Assembly (NCBI RefSeq): GCF_008728515.1
Contig: NC_044986.1
Coordinates: forward strand, 51,324,855-51,388,854
Source: Papio anubis
Taxonomy: Eukaryota; Chordata; Mammalia; Primates; Cercopithecidae
Reading direction: 5' to 3'
Length of the DNA: 64,000 bases
Shown one piece after another: positions 46,396 to 55,830 of the stretch. Each line of letters starts with the position of its first letter. The first letter of the stretch is position 1. A program made the translations under genes and the position numbers. The notes under the pieces are model-generated. The model was not told where the DNA came from and ran no database searches. It saw nothing but the letters and a program-made list of their open reading frames with translations.

Positions 46396-48040
46396 TTTAT
46401 AATTCAGCTTGGCCAAATTATAAACTGCAGGACAGAGAAGCTTGGCCTCCAGAGGAAAGTATTTTCATACTGTCCTGCAGCTGGACCTTTTCTGTAAACG
46501 TGATGGCAAAGGGTCCAAGGTCCCATATGTGCAGGCTTTCTTTGCCTTGCCGGATATTCCAGACCTTTGCCGACGCTGTAGAATTGATCCAGCCTTCCTA
46601 GTGGTCATCTCAGGAGAGGCTGCAAAGGGCAATGCCAAGGGACAAGGGAAGCAAACTCCAGAGGAGCCTCCAGCAGGGGAGCCCAGTCTCTCTGGTCCTG
46701 CTCCTCCTGATCCATCCTGTCCTCCCTATCCATGTTATTTCTCAACTTGTCCCATCCTAGAAATCCTCATTTAAATGGGTCCCAGCCTCACTCATGCCCC
46801 TATAAGAGATGCCTTGTGAGTATGGCCCTTTTTAGATTTAGGTCCCCTTTTCTCTACAAGATTTAAGACAAATTAAGGGGGATCTTGGTAAGTTTTCAGA
46901 CTACCCTGACAGATGATAGCAGCTTTCCAGACTTTAACCTAAACATTTGAAATCTCCCGAAAGGATGTTATGTTACTTTTGACTACCACTGAGAAGCAGG
47001 CCGACTTGCAAGCAGCAGAGAAGTTTGGGGATGAGCTTTGTTTTCCATATAGTGCCAAGAACGGGGAAGAGCCTCATCCAATTGGAAAAACAGCAGTATC
47101 ATTGGAGGAGCCTAAATGGGACCCCAATGATGACATAGGAGAATGAAGAAGGAAGCACTTTCAGATGTGCATAGTGGAGGGCTTATGAAGGACTAACACT
47201 AAGCCTCTCAATGACTCCAAACTATCCATGATAGACTAGGGATCAGATGAAAATTCCACAGCCTTCCTGGAAAGGCTAAGAGAGTCCTTGGTGAAGTATG
47301 CAACTCTATCTCCTGATTCAGTCAAAGTACAACTAATCCTAATGGATAAGTTTATTATTCAGGCAGCCCCTGATATTAGGAGAAAGCTACAGAAACAGGT
47401 TATGGGACCAGATAGTACTTAGAGGTGAGTGAATCACAAGGTCGAGGGTTCGAGACCAGCCTGACTAACATGCTGAAACTCCATCTCTACTAAAAATACA
47501 AAAATTTCCCAGGCATGGTGGTGTGTGCCTGTAATCCCAGATACTTGAGGAGCTGATGCAAGAGAATTGCTTTAACCTGGGAGGCGGAGGTTGCAGTGAG
47601 GCGAGATTGCACCACTGTACTCCAGCCTGGGCAACAGAGTGAGACTCCGTCTCAAAAAAAAAAAAAAAAAAAAGAAAACCTCCTGAAAATGGCCACCTCA
47701 GTCTTTTATAATAGGGCTCAGGAGGACACTCAAGAAAGAGAGAGGAGATAGAAAAAGGCAGAGGCTCTAGTGGCTACGTTGTAGGTTTGCAAACCCCAGA
47801 ATCCCTGAGATGTATCTCTTAACTGCTGTAAGTGTGGCAGCCAGGGCACTATAAGAAGAACTGTCCAGGAAACATGGGGAAGTCACCTCAACCCTCTCCA
47901 GTCTGCAGTGGGGACCACTGGAGGGTGAACTGTCCTGGGAGATGCAGGTTACTGAGTACAGATACAGTCTCCTAAATAGTCCAGCAGGACTGATGGATCC
48001 CAGGGCTCCCCTCCCCAGCTCCAATGACTCAGATGACCAT
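46396..48040 (+). pseudogene. ERV gag pseudogene
   Basis: Matrix-like sequence is spread over two frames: one to ~46445, then an open frame at 46442-46774 (110 codons) with a Cys-rich 'CRRC' motif and a proline-rich end. A capsid-like region follows (46900-47420), including the major-homology-like block near 47260-47400 ('FLERLRESLVKYATLSP' in one frame). An Alu splits it. The nucleocapsid follows with two CCHC-type knuckles: the first (Cys codons ~47827 and 47833) is broken by a one-base loss before its His; the second has Cys 47904, His 47916 and Cys 47931. The first downstream ATG of the region is internal, not the original start. Confidence 0.85.
47421..47673 (+). mobile_element. 5'-truncated AluS inside gag
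   Basis: Begins inside the left arm ('gaggtgagtgaatcacaagg') and ends in A20. It has the full right arm. Gag-derived sequence resumes at ~47675. Confidence 0.9.
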
Positions 48041-48049
48041 TACCATCCA

Positions 48050-48345
48050 GGAGCCCAGGGTGATTCTAGAGGTTGAAGGGAAGAAGATAACTTCCTCCTG
48101 GATATGGGAGTGGCCATTTCTGTTCTCTCCAATCCAGGCTTCTTCTCCCTCAGTACAACCATGAGGGGTGTCTCAGAATGATACTTTTACCAACTCCTTA
48201 GTTGTAGTTGGGAAAACTTCTTGTTTACTCTTGCCTTTTAAATCATGCCTGAAAACTTAACTCCTCAGCTAGGCACGGATATTTTAGCTCCTATGGGAAC
48301 CACCATCCTTATGGTTTCAGGGTATACTCTTTGTCTTTCTCTGGT
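48050..48345 (+). pseudogene. ERV protease pseudogene with altered active site
   Basis: In one frame the sequence reads FLLDMGVAIS at 48092-48121. Retroviral aspartic proteases need Asp-Thr/Ser-Gly; here the catalytic Asp codon (48101-48103) is kept but Met replaces Thr. A stop follows at 48179. A later in-frame stretch (48245-48484) holds the C-terminal 'LGTDIL' region (family Gly-Arg-Asp-type). The enzyme is dead. Confidence 0.8.
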
Positions 48346-48479
48346 AGAGACTGACATTAATTCAGAAGTTTGGGCAACTCAAGGAAAATTGGCAGGGCCA
48401 CAACTGCCATACCTGTTCAGATCCATTGTAAGAATCCAACCTCTTTTCCTAACCAGAGACAAGATCCCAAAAACCAGAA

Positions 48480-49770
48480 GCTAGGAAAAAGCTAGAATCC
48501 ATCATTGATAACTTGATGTTTTCAGGGTCTCTTCAAACCCTGCAAAAACCCTTGTAATGCCCTGATATTGAGTGTACAGAAACCCAATAAGAAATGGAGA
48601 CTGTTCTAGAATCTCCACCTCATTAATGATATTGTGGTTCTAATTCATCTTGTGGTTCCCAATCCCTATATCCTGCTAACTCAAGTACCTGAGGGTACTA
48701 AATTGTTCATAGTCTTGGACCTAAAGGATGCTTTCTTCTGCATACCGCTACACCCTGACTTCCAATATTTCTTTACATTTGAGGATCCCTACATCCAGAC
48801 TATCAGCTAATTTGGATGGCATTAACACAGAGATTCTGGGGCAGGTGTTGTCAAGGGATCTCTCTTTATCCACAATTTAAAGTTTTATAATATGTAGATG
48901 ACATTCTCTTTTGTGCCCCAACTGAGGAAATCTCTCAGGAGGGATATGAGGCTCTTCTTAATTTTCTAGCTAACAGAAGATATAAGATCTCAAAATTTAA
49001 GGTTCAGCTCTATCAGACTTCAGTGAAGTACTTAGGTCTAGTCTTGTCAGAGGGAACCAGGGCATTAGGCAAATAAAAGATTAAGCTAGTCTCCTCCTTT
49101 TCCCTCCCCTAAACCTTCAAGCAACTGGGAGGATTTATGGGCATTAGAGTATTCTCCAGATTATGGATACCTGAGTATGATGAGATAGCTCATCCCTTTA
49201 TCACCTAATAAAGGAAGCTCAGGCAGCTAATTTGGGAACCATAGGTTAAAAGGGTCTTTGACCAATTGAAACAAGCCTTGCTTGAAGCACCAGCCCTTAG
49301 TATTCCCATTGGTAAGCCATTCAATCTTTATAGATCAGAAAGGAAGAGAGAATGGCCCTGGGAGTTCTAACCCAGGTCCAAGATCCAGCCCAGCAGCCTG
49401 TATGCTACCTAAACAAGGAGCTTGATTTGGTGGCTAAAGGATGGCCGGCCTGCCTCTGGGCAGTTGCAGTGGTAACTTTGCTGGTGCCAGAGGCTACTAA
49501 GTTAATGATGGGGAATAACTTAACTGTTTATACCCTATGTAATGTGGCAGGACTGCTGTCTTCCATGGGGAGTCTCCACCTAACGTACAACCATCTGCTA
49601 CTGGAGGTATCTACAGTAAAGAATGTGTCACTGTCAGAACTCAGACACCTTGCTCCCAGAAAAAGCTGGGGAACCTGAACATGACTGCAAACAGATAGTA
49701 GTGCAGATTCATGCAGCCAGAGAGGACCTCAAAGAAACTACCTTAGAGAACCCAGATTGGGCTCTTTTTA
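48480..49770 (+). pseudogene. ERV pol reverse-transcriptase pseudogene
   Basis: Motif A reads VLDLKDAFF, with the metal-binding Asp codon at 48718-48720. The YVDD catalytic box is at 48891-48902, but in its own frame a TAA lies directly before it. Fingers and palm are in pieces over several frames, with TAA or TAG codons throughout. The connection domain is the longest intact piece, open from 49352 to 49678 (108 codons). The region is shorter than an intact RT because of scattered deletions, e.g. between 48800 and 48840. Confidence 0.88.
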
Positions 49771-50510
49771 CTGATGGATTTTGTTTTGTTTTTGATATGG
49801 AGTCTCACTCTGTCACCCAGGCTGGAGTGCAGTGCCGTGGTCTCTGCTCACTGCAAGCTCCACCTCCTGGGTTCATGCCATTCTCCTGCCTCAGCCTCCC
49901 CAGTAGCTGGGACTACAGGTGCCCACCACCATGCCCAGCTACTTTTTTTTTTTTTTTAAATTTTTTGTACAGATGGAGTTTCACCGTGTTAGCCAGGATG
50001 GTCTCGATCTTCTGACTTCGTGACCCACCCACCTCAGCCTCCCAAAGGGCTGGGATTACAGGTGTGAGCCACCGTGCTTGGCCATTACAGATGGATTTTT
50101 TTTTAATAGAACAAGAGATCCATAAAGCAGAATATGCAGTAGTCATCCTGAATGACACTATTGAAAACACACCTCTTTCTTTGAGCACAAGTGTTCAACT
50201 AGTTCAGCTAATTGTCCTCATTAGAGTGCTTGAATTAAGCAAAGGGAAAGCAGTTTACAATTATACTTATTCTAAGCATGTTTTCCTATTCCTCCATGTC
50301 CATGCCAATATCTGGAAAGAGAGAGACTTCCTTATAGCTAATTGGTCTCCCATTAAACACCATCAGGAAATTAACAGACTATTATTCTGAGTTTTTCTTC
50401 CATCGGCAGTGGCAGTGATACATTGTAAAGGCCACCAAAAGTGGATGGATGAAACAGCCAAGGGAAATACATTGGCAGATCAAGCAGCTAAATTGGCAGG
50501 GAGAGTTCCC
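49770..50510 (+). pseudogene. ERV RNase H pseudogene split by an Alu
   Basis: The Thr-Asp-Gly start of RNase H (49770-49778, Asp being a metal ligand) sits at the Alu insertion point and is repeated in the target duplication at 50087-50095. RNase H sequence continues in an open frame to 50390, with an 'LSKGKAVYNYTYSKH' block in which Tyr stands where RNase H enzymes usually have the Asp of the TDSK-type motif. A frameshift follows, then an 'IHCKGHQK' block near 50420-50445. Confidence 0.85.
49783..50083 (-). mobile_element. AluY inserted at the RNase H TDG motif
   Basis: Full-length minus-strand AluY. The target duplication is ~16 bases with one difference: 'tttactgatggatttt' (49767-49782) and 'attacagatggatttt' (50084-50099). 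The A15-complement linker has grown to T15. Confidence 0.95.
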
Positions 50511-50945
50511 CAGATATCTGATCCACTTGAGGTCTCAAATCTGGGAGGGCTGCATAAGAGAAATAAAACCTCAATATTCTTCTGAGGAAATAGAATGGGC
50601 CACCTCTTGGGAATACACCTTTCAACCCTCAGGATGACTACAATCAGAGGATGGCAAATTTCATACAGCAGCTTTCAGTCTATGGAAAGTTCTTCAAATC
50701 CTTCACCAAGGCTTCCACCTAGGAAAGGATTAAACCTATCAATTAGACCAATGGTTGTTCTCAGGCCTGGGTTGGGAGGGACCTTGCAGTGTACTTTCTA
50801 CTTCTTCAGCAGTGAAGATCACTGGAATAGATTCTTGGATTTATTATACTAAAGACCTGGAGACTGATGAAATTATCTCTGTTGACTCAGAAGAGCATTC
50901 AAAGCACCAATGTAAAGAAATTGGAATCCTCAAGTTAAAGATCTA
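50510..50945 (+). pseudogene. ERV integrase pseudogene with central deletion
   Basis: An HxxxH zinc-binding element typical of integrase N-termini is present ('LHQGFH', His codons 50704 and 50716). About 45 bases later the sequence jumps to a C-terminal-like segment (50800-50945, 'VKITGIDSWIYYTKD'). The catalytic core with its Asp-Asp-Glu residues is gone. Confidence 0.75.
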
Positions 50946-51179
50946 AGTGTCAATAATTCACTTTTCACAGATATGCTTTATGGTACTGCCTATGATTGCT
51001 GTTCTCACCTTCATTCTGTTCCTCACCATTAGGCATCTTTGCCAAGGACCCCTGAATCCTGAATGCCTATGGAATTATCTATTCCCCTAAACAGCAATCT
51101 CTCTTCTAAAATTTAACTGTCCTCCCCCATATAAGATTTAATTTCTTTCACAAGGGTGAAACTGCTCTGGCCACAACAT

Positions 51180-51410
51180 TGTTTTCAGAATGATTAGTCT
51201 ATTTTACTTCTTATTTCTGTTATCTCTGGCACAAGATTTTTCCCTTTTAGCTCCTCTTTGTATAATACTCATATATGGTCCATGTATACATAACTTCCTT
51301 ATAAAATCTGTTTCTTTTTGGCTAAAGGCCAACAAACTGCAAATCATCATGAAAATGGAGTCTCAGATGATGGCTCCCTTTTTATTGGGGACCCTTAGAT
51401 AGGCCTCTGA
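51180..51410 (+). pseudogene. ERV env remnant: leader joined to C-terminal tail
   Basis: An open frame at 51190-51402 (70 codons) starts with a hydrophobic leader of ~25 residues and continues into a segment resembling the membrane-anchor and cytoplasmic end of gammaretrovirus-like env proteins. The surface subunit and ectodomain of the transmembrane subunit are missing, so entry or fusion function is impossible. Confidence 0.65.
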
Positions 51411-51512
51411 GAGATGTCTGACTGACTGCTGTTTTCCCAAAACAATTCCCCCTGTCATCAGGAAACAGAGCAGTCATTGTCCCTACACTAATGGAAGTTA
51501 GATGCACCTCTT

Positions 51513-51523
51513 CAGAGGGGGGA
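51513..51523 (+). promoter_or_regulatory. Polypurine tract
   Basis: 'cagaggggggat' lies immediately before the 3' LTR start; in retroviruses such a tract primes plus-strand DNA synthesis. Confidence 0.75.
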
Positions 51524-51524
51524 T

Positions 51525-52130
51525 TGATAGTGAAAGGATACAGACAAATTCCTAGGCAGACAGGGTCCCTGCCTAGGACAGGTCCCAACCTTCAAGCCAG
51601 GACAGTTTGAAGCCTGAAAACTGAGATGTCAGTTCTGGATAGAGTCCATGACTGGAGTGAGAATTTCTGTCCCCAGTTTACCCACTCTCCCTTAATTTGT
51701 TCCTTCTGGATGATATCTTTTAACCAATCAAATGGTGCTTTTTCTAAGCCTGCTCATGGACAAATCAGCACACACTCCCCCATTGTAAGCTCATAAAAAC
51801 CCTGGACTCAGCCACAAAGATAGCTTACCCATTTACAGGTCCCCTCAGATGCTGAGAGCTTTCTTTCTGTCGCTCAATACAATTCTACTCTGCCTTACTC
51901 ACTCTCTGGTTTCCAATGTACCCTATTCCTCTTGGTTGTGGGACAAGAACCTAGAATTTGCCGAACTGCAGGAGTGAAAGAGCTGTATTGTTTCTGCTTG
52001 CTGATCTGCGGGTGGCAGCAGTAAAAGAGCTGTAACATTCCCTCCCACTTGCTGAACAATGAGAGAGACGAGTACACTGGGTGACACTCCCTCCTGCTTG
52101 CTGAACTATGGGAGTGAAAAAGCTGCAACA
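51525..52130 (+). repeat. ERV 3' LTR
   Basis: Begins 'tgatagtgaaaggataca' after the polypurine tract and ends near 'gctgcaaca'. It has a CCAAT box ('taaccaatcaaatgg', ~51721), a TATA-like 'tcataaaaacc' (51791), and a polyadenylation signal altered to 'caatac' (~51876). The U5 end has three or more imperfect repeats around 'ttgctgaac..gagtgaaa..gctgtaac' (51955-52130). The left 180 bases match the 5' LTR with many differences, so the provirus is old. Confidence 0.88.
51721..51880 (+). promoter_or_regulatory. 3' LTR promoter/polyA elements
   Basis: The CCAAT, TATA-like and poly(A) positions are spaced as in class I LTRs. As the AATAAA signal is mutated to AATACA, transcript ending here is probably weak. 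Transcription would run rightward into unique DNA. Confidence 0.5.
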
Positions 52131-52711
52131 GTAGCAGTAAAAATCCCTCAGAAATTCAAAACTGTGCATAGATGTGCCTGAGATACAAAGAATAATAAAC
52201 ACATTTCTATTCTAAGGGAGTTTTTAAATCTAGGAGATAAGTTGGCTCTTGTTCACATATACCTACAATTCAAGCAGAATGGGAAAACTCACCAGAACAT
52301 TCTGGAAAGCTGAGAAGATTCAGGGAAGGAAGTGCTCAGGAAGAAGTCACAAAATGGCTTTAAAGAACTCTGAGAAGTTGGAGAGGGATTTGGCAGATGA
52401 TTAAACCCACAAGAGAAGTACAAAGTAAAGAGAGAGAAAATCAGAATCATCAAGTACCAAAAGCCAGGAAAATCTGATAATCTGTAAATAATGTAGGCTG
52501 GCTCCAGCTGTACAATTGTAGAAAGTTTGGGGAACAGGTCACAAAATTACTTCTTACAATACCTAAAGACCCTGGATTCTATACCTTTGAGATGTAAAGT
52601 TTTAATTTTATTCCTTCTAATAAGAGACCGTTTCACCAGCATGTGCTTTAGATAAGTTAAGGTAGAAGCAAATTCATTATAAAAGGGGAAATAGTTAAGA
52701 AGCTATTGTAT
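52131..52711. other. Unique sequence right of the provirus
   Basis: No gene or repeat family is recognised. Confidence 0.5.
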
Positions 52712-52860
52712 TAATTCACTCATCTATTCACTTGTCCATCTATTCAACAGTGATTTATGAAGTGCCTGCTATGAATCAGGCATTGTTCTGAGTTACACAC
52801 CACAGAAAGGCACGGAGTGCAATAACTCAGGTAAGATTAAGGTCATAAATAAGATGAAAT
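52712..52860 (-). mobile_element. L2 3'-end fragment
   Basis: 'attcactcatctattcactt', 'gaagtgcctgctatgaatca', 'ggcattgttctgagttacac' read as the reverse complement of the L2 tail with its attcatt repeats. Confidence 0.75.
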
Positions 52861-53284
52861 TATGTCTTTCATATGACAAAACACAGAAACTATAAAATAA
52901 TAGATTATAAATGTGTTTGCATATTTATACATTTGCCTTCATGGCAAAAATATCATGAAATTAAATCAAATGTCATTTTGGGGAAAACAAAACTCACATT
53001 TCAGTTGCAGATGCCCCTGTCCAACACTTCCAGGTACCTTTCTACAAGTGTTTGCTTTGTGTTAACACTTATATGGCACTCTTTCTGTTCTACGTTTTTT
53101 TATTTTAGTCCAGTTGGAACAAAAATACCTTGGCTCTCATGATCCTAGAGGGGGAAAACTCAGAGAAAAAACATACTTTTTTATACTAAAAGATATTGAC
53201 TTTGAACAGATTATCCCAGGGGCTATGTTAGAGACCTAGATGATTAGGAATTGGGACTTACTTTAGATACTGTGGAAAAGAAGA

Positions 53285-53440
53285 GTAGTTCTGGCAAGGT
53301 GATATTTAAAACAAGGCCTAAAATACGTGAAGAGAATAGAAGTCTGAGGGAAAAATCATTTCAGGTAGCAAGAATCAAGCAAGTAAAAGCCATGCTGGGA
53401 AAGTGAATAAATGAAGTCTGACATTCTGTGGTTTATAATT
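53285..53440 (-). mobile_element. L2 fragment, probably the same element as 52712
   Basis: 'ctggcaaggtgatatttaaa', 'gtagcaagaatcaagcaagt' and 'aaagccatgctgggaaagtg' match a more 5' part of L2 in the same reverse orientation; ~420 bases of other sequence separate it from the tail. Confidence 0.45.
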
Positions 53441-54639
53441 CTGTGGGCTTTAGGCTTTGGGCTTTAGCAAGCATATTATAATTAATATCTTGCCTTTTTT
53501 TAAGTGAAAAAGTTTTAAGTATTGGGTTAACCATACTCTTTTGCTTATGATCATTAAACAAATGGGTTTCCAAAGTAATGAGTTCTACTAAAATTAGGAA
53601 TTCTTCTGTTAAAATGTACTAATTAATGTTTATTTCTATTATGACGATACATTGGGTCTAAGTTTTCCCATTAGGACAAATTGGCTCCTTGATCCATAAT
53701 TATGCCAGGTAGTACATCATTTGCACTCAAGTAGATATTTAAAGGATCTTCATCACTCATCAGTTTCATTAGTTTTTAAGGACTATTTTAAATTTATTGA
53801 CAATGATTTTCTAAGAGTATCAACATTTTTGAAGATCTTGAACTGTTTATAAAAGAAGGCTAACATTGGAGGACCCTACACCAATTCAAAATCATTTTGT
53901 GTATAAATGTTTATATTATATGCACTTCTATATTAAACTAAAAAGAGGCTAGTGAGATGTAGATTAGCAATGATTTTCTGATTTTTAAAAGCTGAATATT
54001 CCTTTAAAGCCTTGTTCTTGTGAACTAAAATAATTTTTAATACAGAGTTATTTAAGTAGGAATTTATAAATTTAAAATGTTAAGATGTCTCAGAAGAAAA
54101 TTTGGGGAATACTCTTTTATTAATGTTATCGACTTATCCCCCACACTTCACTAGACTTAAATCTCTATAATCTAATTCTCTTTATCAAGATTGTCCCTCC
54201 CCAGAAGTTTTGGTGATTGAGGAGAAGATCCAGGGTTTCAACATGATGAACTGTGTCTTGTTCTCAGCAAACATAATAAAAGAGAACTTAGTATTATATA
54301 ATAGAATCTGGGATAAAACAAGATTCTTGGCATTCTGAGGTTTTCTAGCATGAGGATACTTATTTTACACGCAGGCTTCAGGGAGGTATGGAAAGTTAGT
54401 AACTGTGCCATGTGAGATATTTTATCTTTAGATATTTGGAAACAAAATCAAAAGGACACCAATAACAAGCGAATAAAAATAACTACAAAAAATTAAACCT
54501 GACTTCAACGTGTAAAATTACTCTTCTACTTTTCTGTATTTACCATTAATACACAGAGTTTCTCTTACCACCTAAACACACACATATGTTATGCACACAC
54601 ACACTTGCACTTGCTCATGAATACAACATATCACAGTGG
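53441..54639. other. AT-rich unique sequence
   Basis: A short CA-rich stretch lies at ~54573-54610. Nothing else is recognised. Confidence 0.55.
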
Positions 54640-54860
54640 TTAATAACACAAACTCTAAAATCAATCTACGTGGAATTAAGTCTTGGCTTTGTCACTGATC
54701 GCTGTCAACTTGGACAGGTTACTTTACCTATCAATCCTTACTTTCCTTATCTATAAACAGATCTATAAAGCATATTCTGGTCTATGTTGTTAGAGTAAAT
54801 GAATTGGTATTTGCAAATTACCTAGACCAGTGCCTATCAAATAGTAAGTAATACATAAGA
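54640..54860 (+). mobile_element. MIR SINE
   Basis: Near full-length MIR: 'ttaagtcttggctttgtcac', 'caacttggacaggttacttt', 'aatccttactttccttatct', 'agagtaaatgaattggtatt', 'ctagaccagtgcctatcaaa' in order. Confidence 0.85.
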
Positions 54861-55687
54861 ACAGATAGTATGCATGATGCAAGTGTTAAATTACATCATT
54901 ACCATGACTACTGTTTTAATGCATAGCAGCACAAAGTCTATGGAAAGAAATCAGGAGGAAAACTATGGGATTTCATTGGGAGGAAGGAATGATGTACTTT
55001 TAGTTCGGAGAAATGACTTGTGTTCAGTCAAGTTAGGAAATCATTCAGCAAGACCTTGTGACAAAGCAGACAAGAAAGTGAGAAAGAAATTGAAGGACAT
55101 TTAAAATTTTGTAATTTTAAAAGCAAAGTGAGTCAGTGGTCTGTATCCAATCCAGGTGGGCAGAAACTGTTCAGTCCAGGTAGAAACATATAGCAGTACC
55201 CTTGCTTGCTCTAAATATGGACTCCTTCCATATGGCTTCACATCTATATTCTCATCTGATGCCCAAATATATTATGACATATATATATATATATATATAG
55301 GGTATGTATTTGTATTATTATTGTACAGAGGAAGCAGTGGATTTTGAAAAAGTTACTTATCTAATGTCAAAATCTATTCAGGTTTAGAAATAGAATTTGA
55401 ACTTACTTCGCAGTATCACATATTTTGCATTATACCATTTGTCCTTATGATTGTCCCATTTTAGAAATATTGTCAAGTATTTTAAGGAATAATAATATCA
55501 CCATGATTAAGAGTATGTCCTGATATAAAAAACATAGTAGCTATTTCCGCATCTTGATACATATTGTAAAGTATCATTGATGAAATAAAAAATCTGAGAT
55601 AAGTTCCAGAACTATTCCTCAAATATGTACATGATGTGGCTTTTAAGAAAAGTGTTCTATACACCCAATAAATTAACCCAAAACAAG
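54861..55687. other. Unique sequence
   Basis: A (TA)n of ~11 units lies at 55278-55300. A 76-codon frame (54874-55104) has no recognised domain. Confidence 0.5.
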
Positions 55688-55830
55688 CTGGTTTTCGTGA
55701 TGCACACCTGTAATCTTAGCTATACAGGAGGATTGCTTGAGCCCAGGAGTTCAAGACTAGCATGGGAAACATTTTCAGACCCTGTCTCAACATAAAATTA
55801 AATAACCAAAAACAAGAAAAAAAAAATTAA
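55688..55830 (+). mobile_element. Old Alu-like free left monomer (FLAM)
   Basis: 'cacacctgtaatcttagcta', 'gaggattgcttgagcccagg', 'agttcaagactagcatggga', 'cagaccctgtctcaacata' then an A-rich end, with no right arm. Confidence 0.8.

Larger units (their letters stand above)
46219..52130 (+). mobile_element. Degenerate class I (ERV1) endogenous retrovirus
   Basis: An internally deleted provirus: truncated 5' LTR (46219-46395), gag (46396-48040), protease (48050-48345), pol (48480-50930), residual env (51180-51410), polypurine tract (51513-51523) and 3' LTR (51525-52130). Gag and pol character places it among gammaretrovirus-like ERV1 elements near the HERV-9/HERV-W/HERV-I supergroup; the exact family is not resolved. 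Every gene has stops and frameshifts. Alu elements interrupt gag (47421-47673) and RNase H (49783-50083). No clear target duplication is seen at the outer ends. Confidence 0.92.

Noticed and set aside
47767..48024. 85-codon minus-strand open frame
   Set aside because: It is antisense to ERV gag/protease sequence.
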